Source: Vibrio cyclitrophicus (GTDB lineage Bacteria; Pseudomonadota; Gammaproteobacteria; Enterobacterales; Vibrionaceae). From it: DNA of 64,000 nt. This document shows positions 25,519 through 34,126 of this stretch, piece by piece. The DNA lies in the NCBI RefSeq assembly GCF_024347435.1, contig NZ_AP025481.1, positions 1,426,001 through 1,490,000 on the forward strand, written 5' to 3'. A program made the position numbers and the translations under genes. The notes under the pieces are model-generated. The model made no database searches, was not told the origin of the DNA, and saw only the letters and a program-made list of their open reading frames with translations. Every line of letters begins with the position of its first letter. Position 1 is the first letter of the stretch.

Positions 25519-25549
25519 AAGAACGAGCAGGTAACATGTACTCGTTCTT
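25519..25549 (-). terminator. Terminator after the alcohol dehydrogenase gene
   Basis: AAGAACGAG at 25519-25527 and CTCGTTCTT at 25541-25549 form a 9-bp stem; on the minus strand CTTTTCGTTT follows. It ends the tetR-dehydrogenase transcript. Confidence 0.75.
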
Positions 25550-25580
25550 GCCTATATTTGAACCGTGAATCTCTATAACG

Positions 25581-26636
25581 TTAGCGTTGAGCCACTTCCA
25601 GAACAATCTTGCCGACGTGCTTTTTTTTCAAGAATTCCTCTTGTGCTGTATGAATATCAACAAGGGAATACGACTCCGCAACTATCGCGCTAATCTGTTG
25701 TTGTTCAATTCGATTAACTAAGTTTTGAAACACTTCAGGCTCCAGCACAGTACAACCGAAGAAGCTTAAATCTTTCAAATACAAAGTTCGTACATCGAGC
25801 TCGACCATAGCGCCACCAATTGCGCCAGATACGGCATAACGGCCACGGGGTTTCAGTACTTCAAGGAACTGAGGCCACTTGTCACCGGCAACCAAGTCGA
25901 TAACCACATTGACGCTGTTTGCGCCTAACGCTTTAACCAGATCAGCATCACGAGCAACCACTTCATCAGCACCCAATTCAAGTAACTGTTGGTTTTTACT
26001 TGGGCTAGTAATGGCAATAACATAAGCGCCACGAGCTTTGGCTAGTTGAATAGCAGCCGAGCCCACACCACCCGATGCGCCAGAAATAAGCACGCGATCA
26101 CCTTCGGTTACGTTGGCACGGGTTAGCATATTTTCTGCGGTCGAGTAAGAGCACGGGAAAGACGCTAGCTCAACATCCGACATGGTGCTGTTCACCGCAT
26201 AAGCGTGTTTCGCCGCCACTTTGGTGTATTCAGCAAAACCACCATCGCATTCCGAACCGAAATACCATGGTTGTGGTAAATCTCGTCCGTACACTTCAGT
26301 CAGACAAGGTTCAATCAGAACACGTTCACCAATACGATCAGCAGAGACTTCATTGCCGACCGCCACGATGAAACCACATACATCAGCACCTTGGATGCGA
26401 GGGAACTGCAACGCTTCACCCGACCAACTTGCGTCGTCTGAGTCATCACTTTTAGAGTACCAGCCGATTCGTGTGTTGATATCCGTGTTGTTTACGCCCG
26501 CGGCCATCACTTTGATCAGCACTTCATTAGGTTCAATTTCAGGAACAGCGATATCTTCACGGTAACCAAGCATTTCTGCTCCGCCGTGTCCTAACATCTC
26601 TACGCCTTTCATTGTTTTTGGTAATTCGAATTTCAT
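25581..26636 (-). CDS. Zinc-type alcohol dehydrogenase/quinone oxidoreductase-like protein
   Basis: A 351-residue medium-chain dehydrogenase/reductase. It has an N-terminal GroES-like domain (about 1-140) and a Rossmann NAD(P) domain with SGASGGVGSAAIQLAK near residues 175-190, and ends VGKIVLEV as usual. A possible structural-zinc Cys pattern is not clear, so quinone-reductase-like activity is equally possible. The start ATG overlaps the stop of the upstream TetR gene as ATGA, with AAGGAAACACG before it: strict translational coupling. The pair is therefore probably a self-regulated detoxification module for an electrophile or aldehyde; the substrate is not known. Confidence 0.87.
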   Translation of the reverse strand: MKFELPKTMKGVEMLGHGGAEMLGYREDIAVPEIEPNEVLIKVMAAGVNNTDINTRIGWYSKSDDSDDASWSGEALQFPRIQGADVCGFIVAVGNEVSADRIGERVLIEPCLTEVYGRDLPQPWYFGSECDGGFAEYTKVAAKHAYAVNSTMSDVELASFPCSYSTAENMLTRANVTEGDRVLISGASGGVGSAAIQLAKARGAYVIAITSPSKNQQLLELGADEVVARDADLVKALGANSVNVVIDLVAGDKWPQFLEVLKPRGRYAVSGAIGGAMVELDVRTLYLKDLSFFGCTVLEPEVFQNLVNRIEQQQISAIVAESYSLVDIHTAQEEFLKKKHVGKIVLEVAQR

Positions 26637-27151
26637 CGTGTTTCCTTGAGTAATTTTGTCACCATATTCTGTGCTGATGTAACGGCTTTTTCGCCTAATA
26701 CTGGCCACGCGCTTGATACACCTTCATGAAGTAGAAAAAGCTCTGAAGCCAGATCATCTCGTTGACTCTGCTTACCCAGAAGTGCTTTTACTTCTCGTTT
26801 ATGTTCAGTAACAGCTTGGTTAATTATCTCGTTGTCAGGAAAAGCCGCCATCGCATTCATCGACATACAACCGCGCGGCGCATACTCTTCCATCCACTGT
26901 TGTAACTTGTTGAAGATATCAAGCATCGACTCAAGGCCACCAGCAGGTACATTTTCTAATAGCAAATTTAGGTAACGGTGATGACGGTGCTCTAAGGCGC
27001 CCACTATCATCGCTTCTTTCGATGGAAAATGTTTATAGAGCGTACGCAGGCTGACATTACACGCCGTTTTCAGCTGAGCCACACTCGGCTCAGCAAACCC
27101 TTGTTGGCTAAACGCCACTTCAAGACTTGCTGCAATCTGTTCTCTTAACAA
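26633..27151 (-). CDS. TetR-family regulator of the coupled dehydrogenase
   Basis: A 172-residue TetR/AcrR repressor. The N-terminal HTH covers about residues 5-50 (VAQLKTACNVSLRTLYKHFPSKEAMI). The C-terminal domain contains a Cys in APRGCMSMNAM (about residue 84), which could sense electrophiles, though this is speculation. It uses a TTG start preceded by AAGAGG. Its stop overlaps the start of the dehydrogenase gene, so both are translated from one message. Two 18-bp palindromic sites lie 26-68 bp upstream of the start and are probably its autoregulatory operators. Confidence 0.85.
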   Translation of the reverse strand: MLREQIAASLEVAFSQQGFAEPSVAQLKTACNVSLRTLYKHFPSKEAMIVGALEHRHHRYLNLLLENVPAGGLESMLDIFNKLQQWMEEYAPRGCMSMNAMAAFPDNEIINQAVTEHKREVKALLGKQSQRDDLASELFLLHEGVSSAWPVLGEKAVTSAQNMVTKLLKETR

Positions 27152-27176
27152 GCTAACCTCTTATACCTAACCAAAG

Positions 27177-27219
27177 GTAGAATGATTGTTCTACACACAT
27201 AGTAGAGCGATCATTCTAC
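27177..27219. promoter_or_regulatory. Tandem TetR operators
   Basis: GTAGAATGATTGTTCTAC (27177-27194) and GTAGAGCGATCATTCTAC (27202-27219) are each palindromic (GTAGAnnGATnnnTCTAC pattern) and are also inverted copies of one another (16 of 18 positions), 7 bp apart. Their position just upstream of the TetR gene marks them as its likely operators. Confidence 0.75.
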
Positions 27220-27255
27220 CCATGTCAATGAGATCTTTTTGTCGTCCTATAAAAC

Positions 27256-27287
27256 GAAAAACCCCGGATCCAATTAGTAGATGCGGG
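27256..27287 (-). terminator. Terminator after glutathione synthetase gene
   Basis: On the minus strand CCCGCATC (27287-27280) pairs with GATCCGGG (27270-27263) apart from one central C/C mismatch, followed by GTTTTTC. Located 40 bp after the stop codon. Confidence 0.65.
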
Positions 27288-27327
27288 ATTTCAATTATCA
27301 AAACCATTAGATTAATGCTTAGTGAAA

Positions 27328-28791
27328 TTAGGATTCAATCAGTGTTAAAGAATCCAAAATCCCTTTTCCACTGTGGATCCCGCCTTCGTTTTCACTGGCT
27401 GGTTTGCTGCGAATCAAATAACCTGCGTAACCATCTAGCTCTGTTACTGGTTCACCTTGGTAGTAAACGGTAAATAGACCGACTTCGCTGACTAAATCTG
27501 TTACGAGTGTTTGTTGAGTATCACGCACTGCAATGGTAGGTACCTCTCGCTCATGTGGGTACAAGCGCTGCATGAGTGTCCACGCGTCGTACTCTTCTGG
27601 CTTAAGTCGACTAAGTTGCTCGCTGATATCGTCACCGAACACACAATGGCCGCCACCCTCACCTTGGTTTTTCAGCACCCATTCTTGCTTATCAGCTTGT
27701 GTGTAAAACCATTCAATCGACTCGCTGGTGATTGGTTTCATATCTGCTAAAACACTTTTCACCAATTTAGCTTCTTCTAGCGTTAACCCCCAACGAGCGT
27801 ATTCTGATACAGGCATCATGGTTAGGAGCATCTGCATGGTTTTACTGGTTGCTAGCTGTTGGCTGAAGGTAGCATTCACAGCGACATGGTGTTGTTCGAT
27901 GAACAAACGCGTCTGACTTAGCGTGTCGCAACAAACGGATTCATTAAGCTCAGGCGCCCAGTAGTCTGAATACTGATAACCCGCTCTTAGGTACACAACA
28001 TCGACTGCACCAACATCTTGCAAAAGCAGACGTTGGTTATCGCCCGTTGAAAGCTGAGAGCTCAATTGATCGAAGGTACGGCGAACCGTGCGAACACCCT
28101 GTTTTTGTAACTCAACTTCAAGTAGGTGTTGGTCATAAACATTGTCTTCGTTCTTCTGTACCACCATCAAGAAAATCGGTTTGCCTTGTTCATTGAAGTC
28201 CGCTTTAACTTGCTTTGCAGCACTAGCGATACCATAAGCCAACTGGGTTAAGCCTTGGTTTTCAGCCGGTGTTGCTGACGGTTCTTCCAACCAATGGTTA
28301 TAAACGTTTGGCCATTGGTTTTGCATGAATGAGTGAAATTCTGTTGCACGTTGACCAAACGGAGCCATCCCTGCAGCAATACCATTAAACTCAATCACTT
28401 TTGCACCGTGTTGGCGATCGTCCATAAAATCAGTACGCATCAACAACAGTGGCTGACGGGCAGGATTCAAGCGCTCATCCACACTGCCATGGGCTTGTTG
28501 ATGCAACTCCATCAAGTGACCAAAGAACGGATCGGCTTGAGCCATATCGCTCAATGATGACTGTAAAAAATCATGATCTTCCGACACGTTACTGATCAAC
28601 TTAGTGATAAGCGGAGTGACTCGGCGCAAGTGATCATAAACCTCACGCTCCATTGTCATTGGCGCAATACTGAAAGGACAATGCCTCGCGGTATTGTCAG
28701 ACTGACGAAAAGCGACACCGTGCATGATTGCCCACTCACACGCGTCTTCAATAATTTGTTGCGGAATCAATGACGTTAGCATTGGATTCAT
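27328..28791 (-). CDS. Glutathione synthetase, eukaryotic-type
   Basis: A 487-residue ATP-grasp ligase that joins gamma-glutamylcysteine and glycine. The sequence pattern is that of the eukaryotic (GSS) family, not of E. coli GshB: IEFNGIAAGM near residue 137, VVYLRAGYQYSDYW near 270, the glycine-rich ATP/substrate loop VLKNQGEGGGHCVFGDDI near 380, WTLMQRLYPHE near 410, and the C-terminal GYLIRSKPASENEGGIHSG that closes the active site. Length (474 in human) agrees. It is monocistronic with a LysR gene upstream on the same strand (113 bp gap). It may supply glutathione in addition to a canonical gshB elsewhere, which cannot be seen here. Confidence 0.85.
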   Translation of the reverse strand: MNPMLTSLIPQQIIEDACEWAIMHGVAFRQSDNTARHCPFSIAPMTMEREVYDHLRRVTPLITKLISNVSEDHDFLQSSLSDMAQADPFFGHLMELHQQAHGSVDERLNPARQPLLLMRTDFMDDRQHGAKVIEFNGIAAGMAPFGQRATEFHSFMQNQWPNVYNHWLEEPSATPAENQGLTQLAYGIASAAKQVKADFNEQGKPIFLMVVQKNEDNVYDQHLLEVELQKQGVRTVRRTFDQLSSQLSTGDNQRLLLQDVGAVDVVYLRAGYQYSDYWAPELNESVCCDTLSQTRLFIEQHHVAVNATFSQQLATSKTMQMLLTMMPVSEYARWGLTLEEAKLVKSVLADMKPITSESIEWFYTQADKQEWVLKNQGEGGGHCVFGDDISEQLSRLKPEEYDAWTLMQRLYPHEREVPTIAVRDTQQTLVTDLVSEVGLFTVYYQGEPVTELDGYAGYLIRSKPASENEGGIHSGKGILDSLTLIES

Positions 28792-28904
28792 TTTGGTTTC
28801 TCACTATTAACTCAGATTAAGCACTCTACTAAGACGATGCCCATTCTAGAAAGACGAATAAAAACGAAAAATATTTCATTTCTTTGAGTGTTCGAGTTAA
28901 TGAT

Positions 28905-29852
28905 TCACATCTGGGTATCTTGGGTCTTATTGACTATCAGGTCTCGAAGCCATTTGTGACTTGGTTCAGAGTCAAAGTAACGGTGCCAAAGCAGAAACAA
29001 GCCACCGGGAACTAACTCAATAGGAATCGGCTTCATCACCAACTCACCACTCTCAATATAGTCACGAACCGAGTTGTACGGATAACACATCAGTAAATCG
29101 CTTTGTTTACACAGTTTTACTGCGCTGGTGATGTCCGACACGTTGGCGGCTTTATTGATTTGGAGCTGTTTGGCTTGCAAAATTTCAAGTAGCAGCCAGT
29201 CGCCAACACCACCGGTCACTAACTGAATATGACGATATTTAAGGAAGGCTTGCAGGTTCCACTCTTCTTGAAGCACTGGATGATCATTTCGCATCAAACA
29301 TACAGAGTAATCTTGCAGCAATTCGACATGGTTTAGCTCGGCAGGGATATTTTGAATATGGGTACTCGCCCTTTCATCGAGCTCAAAAATCCCAATCCCA
29401 AAATCGACCTCACGCTTTAATAAGCGCTTAAAGGTTTCGCTACTCCAAGTCGTGCTGTTTACCGTAATATTCGGCGCATCTGACAGCGCGTTAGGCATGA
29501 ATTTAGGGTAAATTGCGGTATAAGCAGTTTCGACAAGATCGATATTAAAAGTCCGTTCACTGTCTTTTGGCTCGAAAATATCCGGTACAGTTAGCTGCTC
29601 AACTTGCAAAAGAATTTGATGAATCTTAGGCGCAAGAGAAGTCGCTTTCGGGGTTGGAAACAGACCTTTTGACTCGCGTTCAAAAAGAGGATCATCAAAC
29701 AAAGCTCTGAGCTTGGTGAGCTGTTTACTTACCGCAGACTGACTTAAAAAGAGTCGCTCTGCCGTTTTACTCACACTGCGCTCTTCAATCAGAACATGTA
29801 AGCAAAGCAGCAAATTCATATCGCATTTAAGTAAGCTTTTAACATCTACCAT
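28905..29852 (-). CDS. LysR-family regulator
   Basis: A 315-residue LysR-type regulator. HTH at about residues 10-70 (MNLLLCLHVLIEERSVSKTAE, LSQSAVSKQLTKLRALFDDPLF), effector domain to the end. The family pattern (CDMNLLLCL, YPKFMPNAL) resembles NodD/LeuO-like LysR proteins. AGGGAATATC precedes the ATG. It is divergent from adenosine deaminase (120 bp) and lies upstream of the glutathione synthetase gene, so it could regulate either; no clear inverted repeat decides this. Confidence 0.87.
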   Translation of the reverse strand: MVDVKSLLKCDMNLLLCLHVLIEERSVSKTAERLFLSQSAVSKQLTKLRALFDDPLFERESKGLFPTPKATSLAPKIHQILLQVEQLTVPDIFEPKDSERTFNIDLVETAYTAIYPKFMPNALSDAPNITVNSTTWSSETFKRLLKREVDFGIGIFELDERASTHIQNIPAELNHVELLQDYSVCLMRNDHPVLQEEWNLQAFLKYRHIQLVTGGVGDWLLLEILQAKQLQINKAANVSDITSAVKLCKQSDLLMCYPYNSVRDYIESGELVMKPIPIELVPGGLFLLWHRYFDSEPSHKWLRDLIVNKTQDTQM

Positions 29853-29972
29853 GATATTCCCTAAATTCAGGTTAATGATGATTATTTGTCACTTTAAATC
29901 ATATCATTGTCTTGGTAAATTTAGTGTATGTGAGTTAACACGCTCAAATAATAATAGAATTAAGGATTACTC

Positions 29973-30971
29973 ATGGATTTTCTAGCACTACCAAAGATTG
30001 ATTTGCACTGCCACCTAGACGGAAGTGTTCGCCCAGATACGATTATTGACCTAGCAAAACAGTACAATATCGAACTACCTGAAGATCGCGACGCGGTTGT
30101 TCAATCTCTAACGGTGCCAGAAGATTGCAAAAACCTAGATGAGTATCTAGCTTGTTTCAGCCTACCATTGCAAGTAATGCAGACTGAAGAAGCAATTGAA
30201 CGTATCTCTTTTGAGCTTTACGAAGACGCTGCACTAGAAAACGTTAAGTACCTAGAAGTTCGTTTTGCACCGATTCTGCACGTAAACAAAGGTCTATCTC
30301 TCGATGCAATCATCGCTAGTGCAGTTAAAGGCATGAAGCGTGCTGAAGAGAAATACGACATCAAGGGCAACTACATCATGTCTGTACTTCGTATGTTCCC
30401 TAAAGACTCTATCAAAGACGTAATCGACGCAGGCCACCCTTACCTAGGTAAAGGTGTAGTGGCGTTTGATATCGCTGGCGGTGAAAAGCCAGGCTTCTGT
30501 GCTGAATTCCCAGAATACACGCAATACGCTCTTGATAAAGGGTACCGTATTACCGTGCACGCTGGTGAGCAATGGCATGGTCAAAACGTTTACGATGCAG
30601 TGACAATGCTTGATGCTGAGCGTATCGGCCACGGTGTTCACATCCAAGGAAACGAAGACGCATACAACATCGTTAAAGAGAAGCAGGTTGCGCTTGAAAC
30701 TTGCCCAACAAGTAACGTTCAAACCAAATGTATTCACAAATTTAGCGACCACCCAATTGCTGAATTCAAGAAAGACGGCATCGTTGTCACTATCAACACA
30801 GATAACCGCACTGTGTCGAACACCACTATGACCAACGAAGTGAAGCGTGTGTGTGAAACTTTCGGTCTAACAAAAGAAGACTACGCAGAGATCTACAAAT
30901 ACTCTGTGGAGAGCGCTTTTGCTTCAGACGAAGTGAAACAACACCTAATGGGTTTCGTTAAGCAAATCTAA
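29973..30971 (+). CDS. add: Adenosine deaminase
   Basis: A 332-residue zinc hydrolase of purine salvage that converts adenosine to inosine. The metal and catalytic motifs are all present: [12 protein letters not shown] at residues 6-17 (two His ligands), a His and Glu in [10 protein letters not shown] (about 195), GHGVHI (about 218) and [12 protein letters not shown] (about 272) with the Asp ligand. Length fits bacterial Add. AAGGA precedes the ATG. A terminator follows at 31043, so it is monocistronic. The codon use looks highly adapted (frequent GAA, GTT, GCA, CTA), consistent with good expression. Confidence 0.95.
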   Translation: MDFLALPKIDLHCHLDGSVRPDTIIDLAKQYNIELPEDRDAVVQSLTVPEDCKNLDEYLACFSLPLQVMQTEEAIERISFELYEDAALENVKYLEVRFAPILHVNKGLSLDAIIASAVKGMKRAEEKYDIKGNYIMSVLRMFPKDSIKDVIDAGHPYLGKGVVAFDIAGGEKPGFCAEFPEYTQYALDKGYRITVHAGEQWHGQNVYDAVTMLDAERIGHGVHIQGNEDAYNIVKEKQVALETCPTSNVQTKCIHKFSDHPIAEFKKDGIVVTINTDNRTVSNTTMTNEVKRVCETFGLTKEDYAEIYKYSVESAFASDEVKQHLMGFVKQI

Positions 30972-31042
30972 TTTAACAAAGCGCGCCTTTTGCTGAATAG
31001 CTGGGCTCACTTAGCATTAGTGCTTAAAGGCACAAAACAGGA

Positions 31043-31072
31043 AGAGAAAGGCTTAGGCTTTTCTCTTTTTTT
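31043..31072 (+). terminator. Terminator after add
   Basis: AGAGAAA (31043-31049) pairs with TTTCTCT (31060-31066), then TTTTTTA. Located 71 bp after the add stop, ahead of the acetyltransferase gene. Confidence 0.7.
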
Positions 31073-31124
31073 ATGTCTGTATCTCCGTATTCTAATACCC
31101 ATGTTGACTAGTGAGATGCAAACA

Positions 31125-31688
31125 ATGAAAACAGAACTCCAAAAAATGCTATCCGGTGAAATTTTTGATGGCGCAGACCATGAGATAGACCACATGCGCA
31201 CTCACGCGAGCAAGGCTCTGTCAGACTTCAATCAATGTTCAGACGATACTCAGCAGCCAAGCCTTCAAGCTAATCTATTTGGGAAAGTAGGCAGCAGCGT
31301 TGTCCGACCTCCTTTTCATTGCGAGTTTGGTAAAACCATTGAGATCGGTGACAACACCTTTATCAACATGAATGTTGTCATGCTTGACGGCGCCAATATC
31401 AGAATTGGTAACAATGTATTGGTGGGGCCAAGTGCTCAATTTTACACAGCCTCTCACTCATTGGATCACCTCAGTCGCCGTAAGTGGGAAACGTTTTGTC
31501 TACCTATTACAGTCGAAGATGATGTCTGGATTGGCGGAAACTCGGTGATTAACCAAGGCGTGACGATTGGTGCTCGCTCTGTTATCGCAGCGAACTCTGT
31601 GGTCAATAGTGATGTGCCACCAGACTGCTTATACGGAGGCACGCCAGCCAAGTTGATTCGACATTTGAATACTGAGCAAAGACGATAG
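31125..31688 (+). CDS. Maltose O-acetyltransferase-like sugar acetyltransferase (second paralog)
   Basis: A 187-residue hexapeptide acetyltransferase. MKTELQKMLSGEIFDGADHE is the Maa N-terminal domain, followed by the left-handed beta-helix (GDNTFINMNVVMLDGANIRI, GNNVLVGPSAQF, DDVWIGGNSVINQGVTIG) and the catalytic His in TASHSLDHL. I start at the ATG (31125) that aligns with Maa; an in-frame ATG at 31101 would add eight residues and upstream sequence is the add terminator. It is clearly related to the protein at 8916-9476 but diverged, so the two probably differ in acceptor. A strong terminator follows. Confidence 0.85.
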   Translation: MKTELQKMLSGEIFDGADHEIDHMRTHASKALSDFNQCSDDTQQPSLQANLFGKVGSSVVRPPFHCEFGKTIEIGDNTFINMNVVMLDGANIRIGNNVLVGPSAQFYTASHSLDHLSRRKWETFCLPITVEDDVWIGGNSVINQGVTIGARSVIAANSVVNSDVPPDCLYGGTPAKLIRHLNTEQRR

Positions 31689-31709
31689 CTAACTGCTCTC
31701 GGAGCAAAC

Positions 31710-31738
31710 AAAGCCACAGCGAACGCTGTGGCTTTTCT
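31710..31738 (+). terminator. Terminator after second acetyltransferase
   Basis: AAGCCACAGC (31711-31720), loop GAAC and GCTGTGGCTT (31725-31734) form a perfect 10-bp stem followed by TTC TTC. Confidence 0.8.
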
Positions 31739-31876
31739 TCTATATGATTGTTTAATGATGATAATGCCCTTCCCCCCTATCAAAATTCGTAATTTAGCTA
31801 CACTTAGATAGAAATAAACTCATGATAATTTTTTCGAACAGATGTAGCTCCAACGTCACCATGATTGGGAAAGCCA

Positions 31877-34126
31877 ATGACAAAACACCAAGCTTTGTTG
31901 CTCTCCACAGCGACCTTCTGCTCTATTTTCATATGTAACTCTAGCTACGCTGGCTATGCGATCGTATTACCAGGCCAGCATGAACAAGGGATTAACCTGC
32001 AAGGCTCTGCTGTATCAGCAGACAACGTGGTTGATTGGGAGATCGATAATAGTGACTTAGTGTTTGGCGCTTTCGGCAATAAACGTGATAACGAAAAAGT
32101 TAAAACTATCGGCTATATGTACAACCAAAAGTTAGAGCTGAATTCAGGAGAGTTGGAAAACGAAATTAGAAACACGGCAGAGAAAAACGGGATAGATTAC
32201 GAAGATTTTTTTCTACACTTTGCAGAAGACACCATTCTAGCTGAACTCGATACTACACACGGTGACAATACGCTATTAAACCGTAAGCCTATGATCATTG
32301 GCTATACCGAAAACGAAAAGCATGCGGGTTATGCACTTTATCAGCAGCCGCCTTGGAATGCAGATGTATTTGAACATTTCGACAAAGGGGGCGCACTCTA
32401 CATTTACCATTCGGAGAAATTCGATAGCTTAACATTCGAATTTTCGCGCTTTGCGCAAGGCGGAGAATTCCATATTGAATACCCCATATCGATGAATGAT
32501 CTAGGCCAATCTACGGCATGGGCTCACTTAGAAATAACTAATGATCACACACACAATATGACTCAAAGCCAAGCGGTAAGCTGGCGAGTGCCCTCTGATT
32601 GGGTCAGAGCAACAACTCATGATAGCAGCGGCCAGAGTTACGGTGGTGGGCAATATTTTGGTTCTACATTGGTGAGAGATGGCGGCCGTTTATACGTTGT
32701 CAGAATCCGTTGGCAAGGCAACTCAAGTGATATCCGACCTCGCTTGAATCGAGTTCAATTGAAAGACAGCTTCCAAAAAATCGCTGCCAAAGACCTTCTA
32801 TCTCAGATCACAAATACGAATTCAAGATCTCACAACGAAACAAAGCAATGGCGAAAGGTTCGTGGTTTTGACCAATCGGCGGATCTCAATCAAGACAACT
32901 ATTTATCCCCTTATGAATATGAAAACAGGAACAACAAATCAGCCACGGCTCGCTTTCGTTGGGAATCTCGCGTGATCCCATTCGGGCGAATGTGGAACCA
33001 AAACTCATCATGGGCGCTGACCAATTTGGCCAATCCAAACCTGTTAATGATTCTACAAAATTACTATTCCAAAACCTGGGAGGAACAAGGGCTGGCTGGG
33101 GCCTACAACGACGATACCAATAAACTCATTGGCCGCAATCAATTTGAGGTTTATTCCGGAGGAACCGTCTGTGAGCTTGGGTTTATCGTAGGATCTGTCG
33201 AGGCTGACAATGTCTACAAAGAGCAATTCTCTGCTTTTCTGAATGGTCTGCAGATTAACCAAGATAGACCCTCAATAGGTCTCAACATTGGAACAGCAAA
33301 CCTTTATGGTCGAAATGGACAGGCACACTTGATTAAAGCTGGAGACCTATACTTTCGGGAGCAATACTTATTCCCCTCTACCGGTTTTAGCGGCTTTAAC
33401 GGGTTGTCTAAGTTTTGGGATAACTCAGCACTTGCCTATGCTGGCTCTAACGTTATATTTCAGGCCACCACTCGCTTTGGACGAGTTCAGTTCCTAGGTA
33501 ACAATCAGGACAATTGGCAACAAGATCAATATTCTAACCTCGTAATCTATTACCTCAACGCTCAACCGACACATAGCTATTTTAATCAATGGAGTGGCAG
33601 TTATGTGTATGGAAGTGGTAACACAACTAAAGATAATTATTGGAAAAGTGGTGTACCAAAAAATATCGCCTACCAACCAACGGAGTTACTTAAGATAGAA
33701 CTCGGCAATCCAACTAACCAGATTCCTACTCATTTGAAACCGATTCCTTTGATGATATCGACCTTAAACCCTACCCCCAACGACTACACCATAATTGGCG
33801 ATTCAACTAACAACCACATCATGCACCCAGCGCTGCCAAACGGTATGGTTCGACTGTTACCAACCTATACCTATTTCGCTTATCGAACAGATGAAAACGC
33901 AGTGGAAGGCGGCCCACAAGAAATGGTGGTCGCACGTGAGTTTGAGCATGGTCGCGTACTCTTCCGCACCGATTTCTACGGCAAAAATCCAGACTTCTAT
34001 TCAGCGCCTAAACTCAATATTCCATTAAAAAAACCCATGAGGCCGGTCGATACAAATGGCAACATTGGAGACTATGTGAAAGAAGTGACGCTGAGTGGTT
34101 ATCAAGGCTTACTTCTGCTCTACTGA
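31877..34126 (+). CDS. Large secreted protein of unknown function with EF-hand-like loop
   Basis: A 749-residue exported protein; ATG 31877 follows GGGA at six bases, and the signal peptide MTKHQALLLSTATFCSIFICNSSYA ends near residue 25. I do not recognise the family. Aromatic and Asn/Gly-rich beta-like sequence dominates. Residues 336-347 read DLNQDNYLSPYE, which fits a 12-residue EF-hand/dockerin-type calcium loop (D1, N3, D5, S9, E12). The last 60 residues (REFEHGRVLFRTDFYG ... VTLSGYQGLLLLY) recall the closing beta-sandwich of putative glycoside-hydrolase-like proteins, a weak resemblance only. Two Cys in total are few, as usual for Gram-negative secreted enzymes. Its last 7 bases overlap the end of the convergent permease gene. 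Polysaccharide binding or degradation is a guess. Confidence 0.6.
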   Translation: MTKHQALLLSTATFCSIFICNSSYAGYAIVLPGQHEQGINLQGSAVSADNVVDWEIDNSDLVFGAFGNKRDNEKVKTIGYMYNQKLELNSGELENEIRNTAEKNGIDYEDFFLHFAEDTILAELDTTHGDNTLLNRKPMIIGYTENEKHAGYALYQQPPWNADVFEHFDKGGALYIYHSEKFDSLTFEFSRFAQGGEFHIEYPISMNDLGQSTAWAHLEITNDHTHNMTQSQAVSWRVPSDWVRATTHDSSGQSYGGGQYFGSTLVRDGGRLYVVRIRWQGNSSDIRPRLNRVQLKDSFQKIAAKDLLSQITNTNSRSHNETKQWRKVRGFDQSADLNQDNYLSPYEYENRNNKSATARFRWESRVIPFGRMWNQNSSWALTNLANPNLLMILQNYYSKTWEEQGLAGAYNDDTNKLIGRNQFEVYSGGTVCELGFIVGSVEADNVYKEQFSAFLNGLQINQDRPSIGLNIGTANLYGRNGQAHLIKAGDLYFREQYLFPSTGFSGFNGLSKFWDNSALAYAGSNVIFQATTRFGRVQFLGNNQDNWQQDQYSNLVIYYLNAQPTHSYFNQWSGSYVYGSGNTTKDNYWKSGVPKNIAYQPTELLKIELGNPTNQIPTHLKPIPLMISTLNPTPNDYTIIGDSTNNHIMHPALPNGMVRLLPTYTYFAYRTDENAVEGGPQEMVVAREFEHGRVLFRTDFYGKNPDFYSAPKLNIPLKKPMRPVDTNGNIGDYVKEVTLSGYQGLLLLY

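Noticed and set aside
34120..34126. Seven-base overlap of convergent gene ends
   Set aside because: Such overlaps are common in compact bacterial genomes and give no special function.
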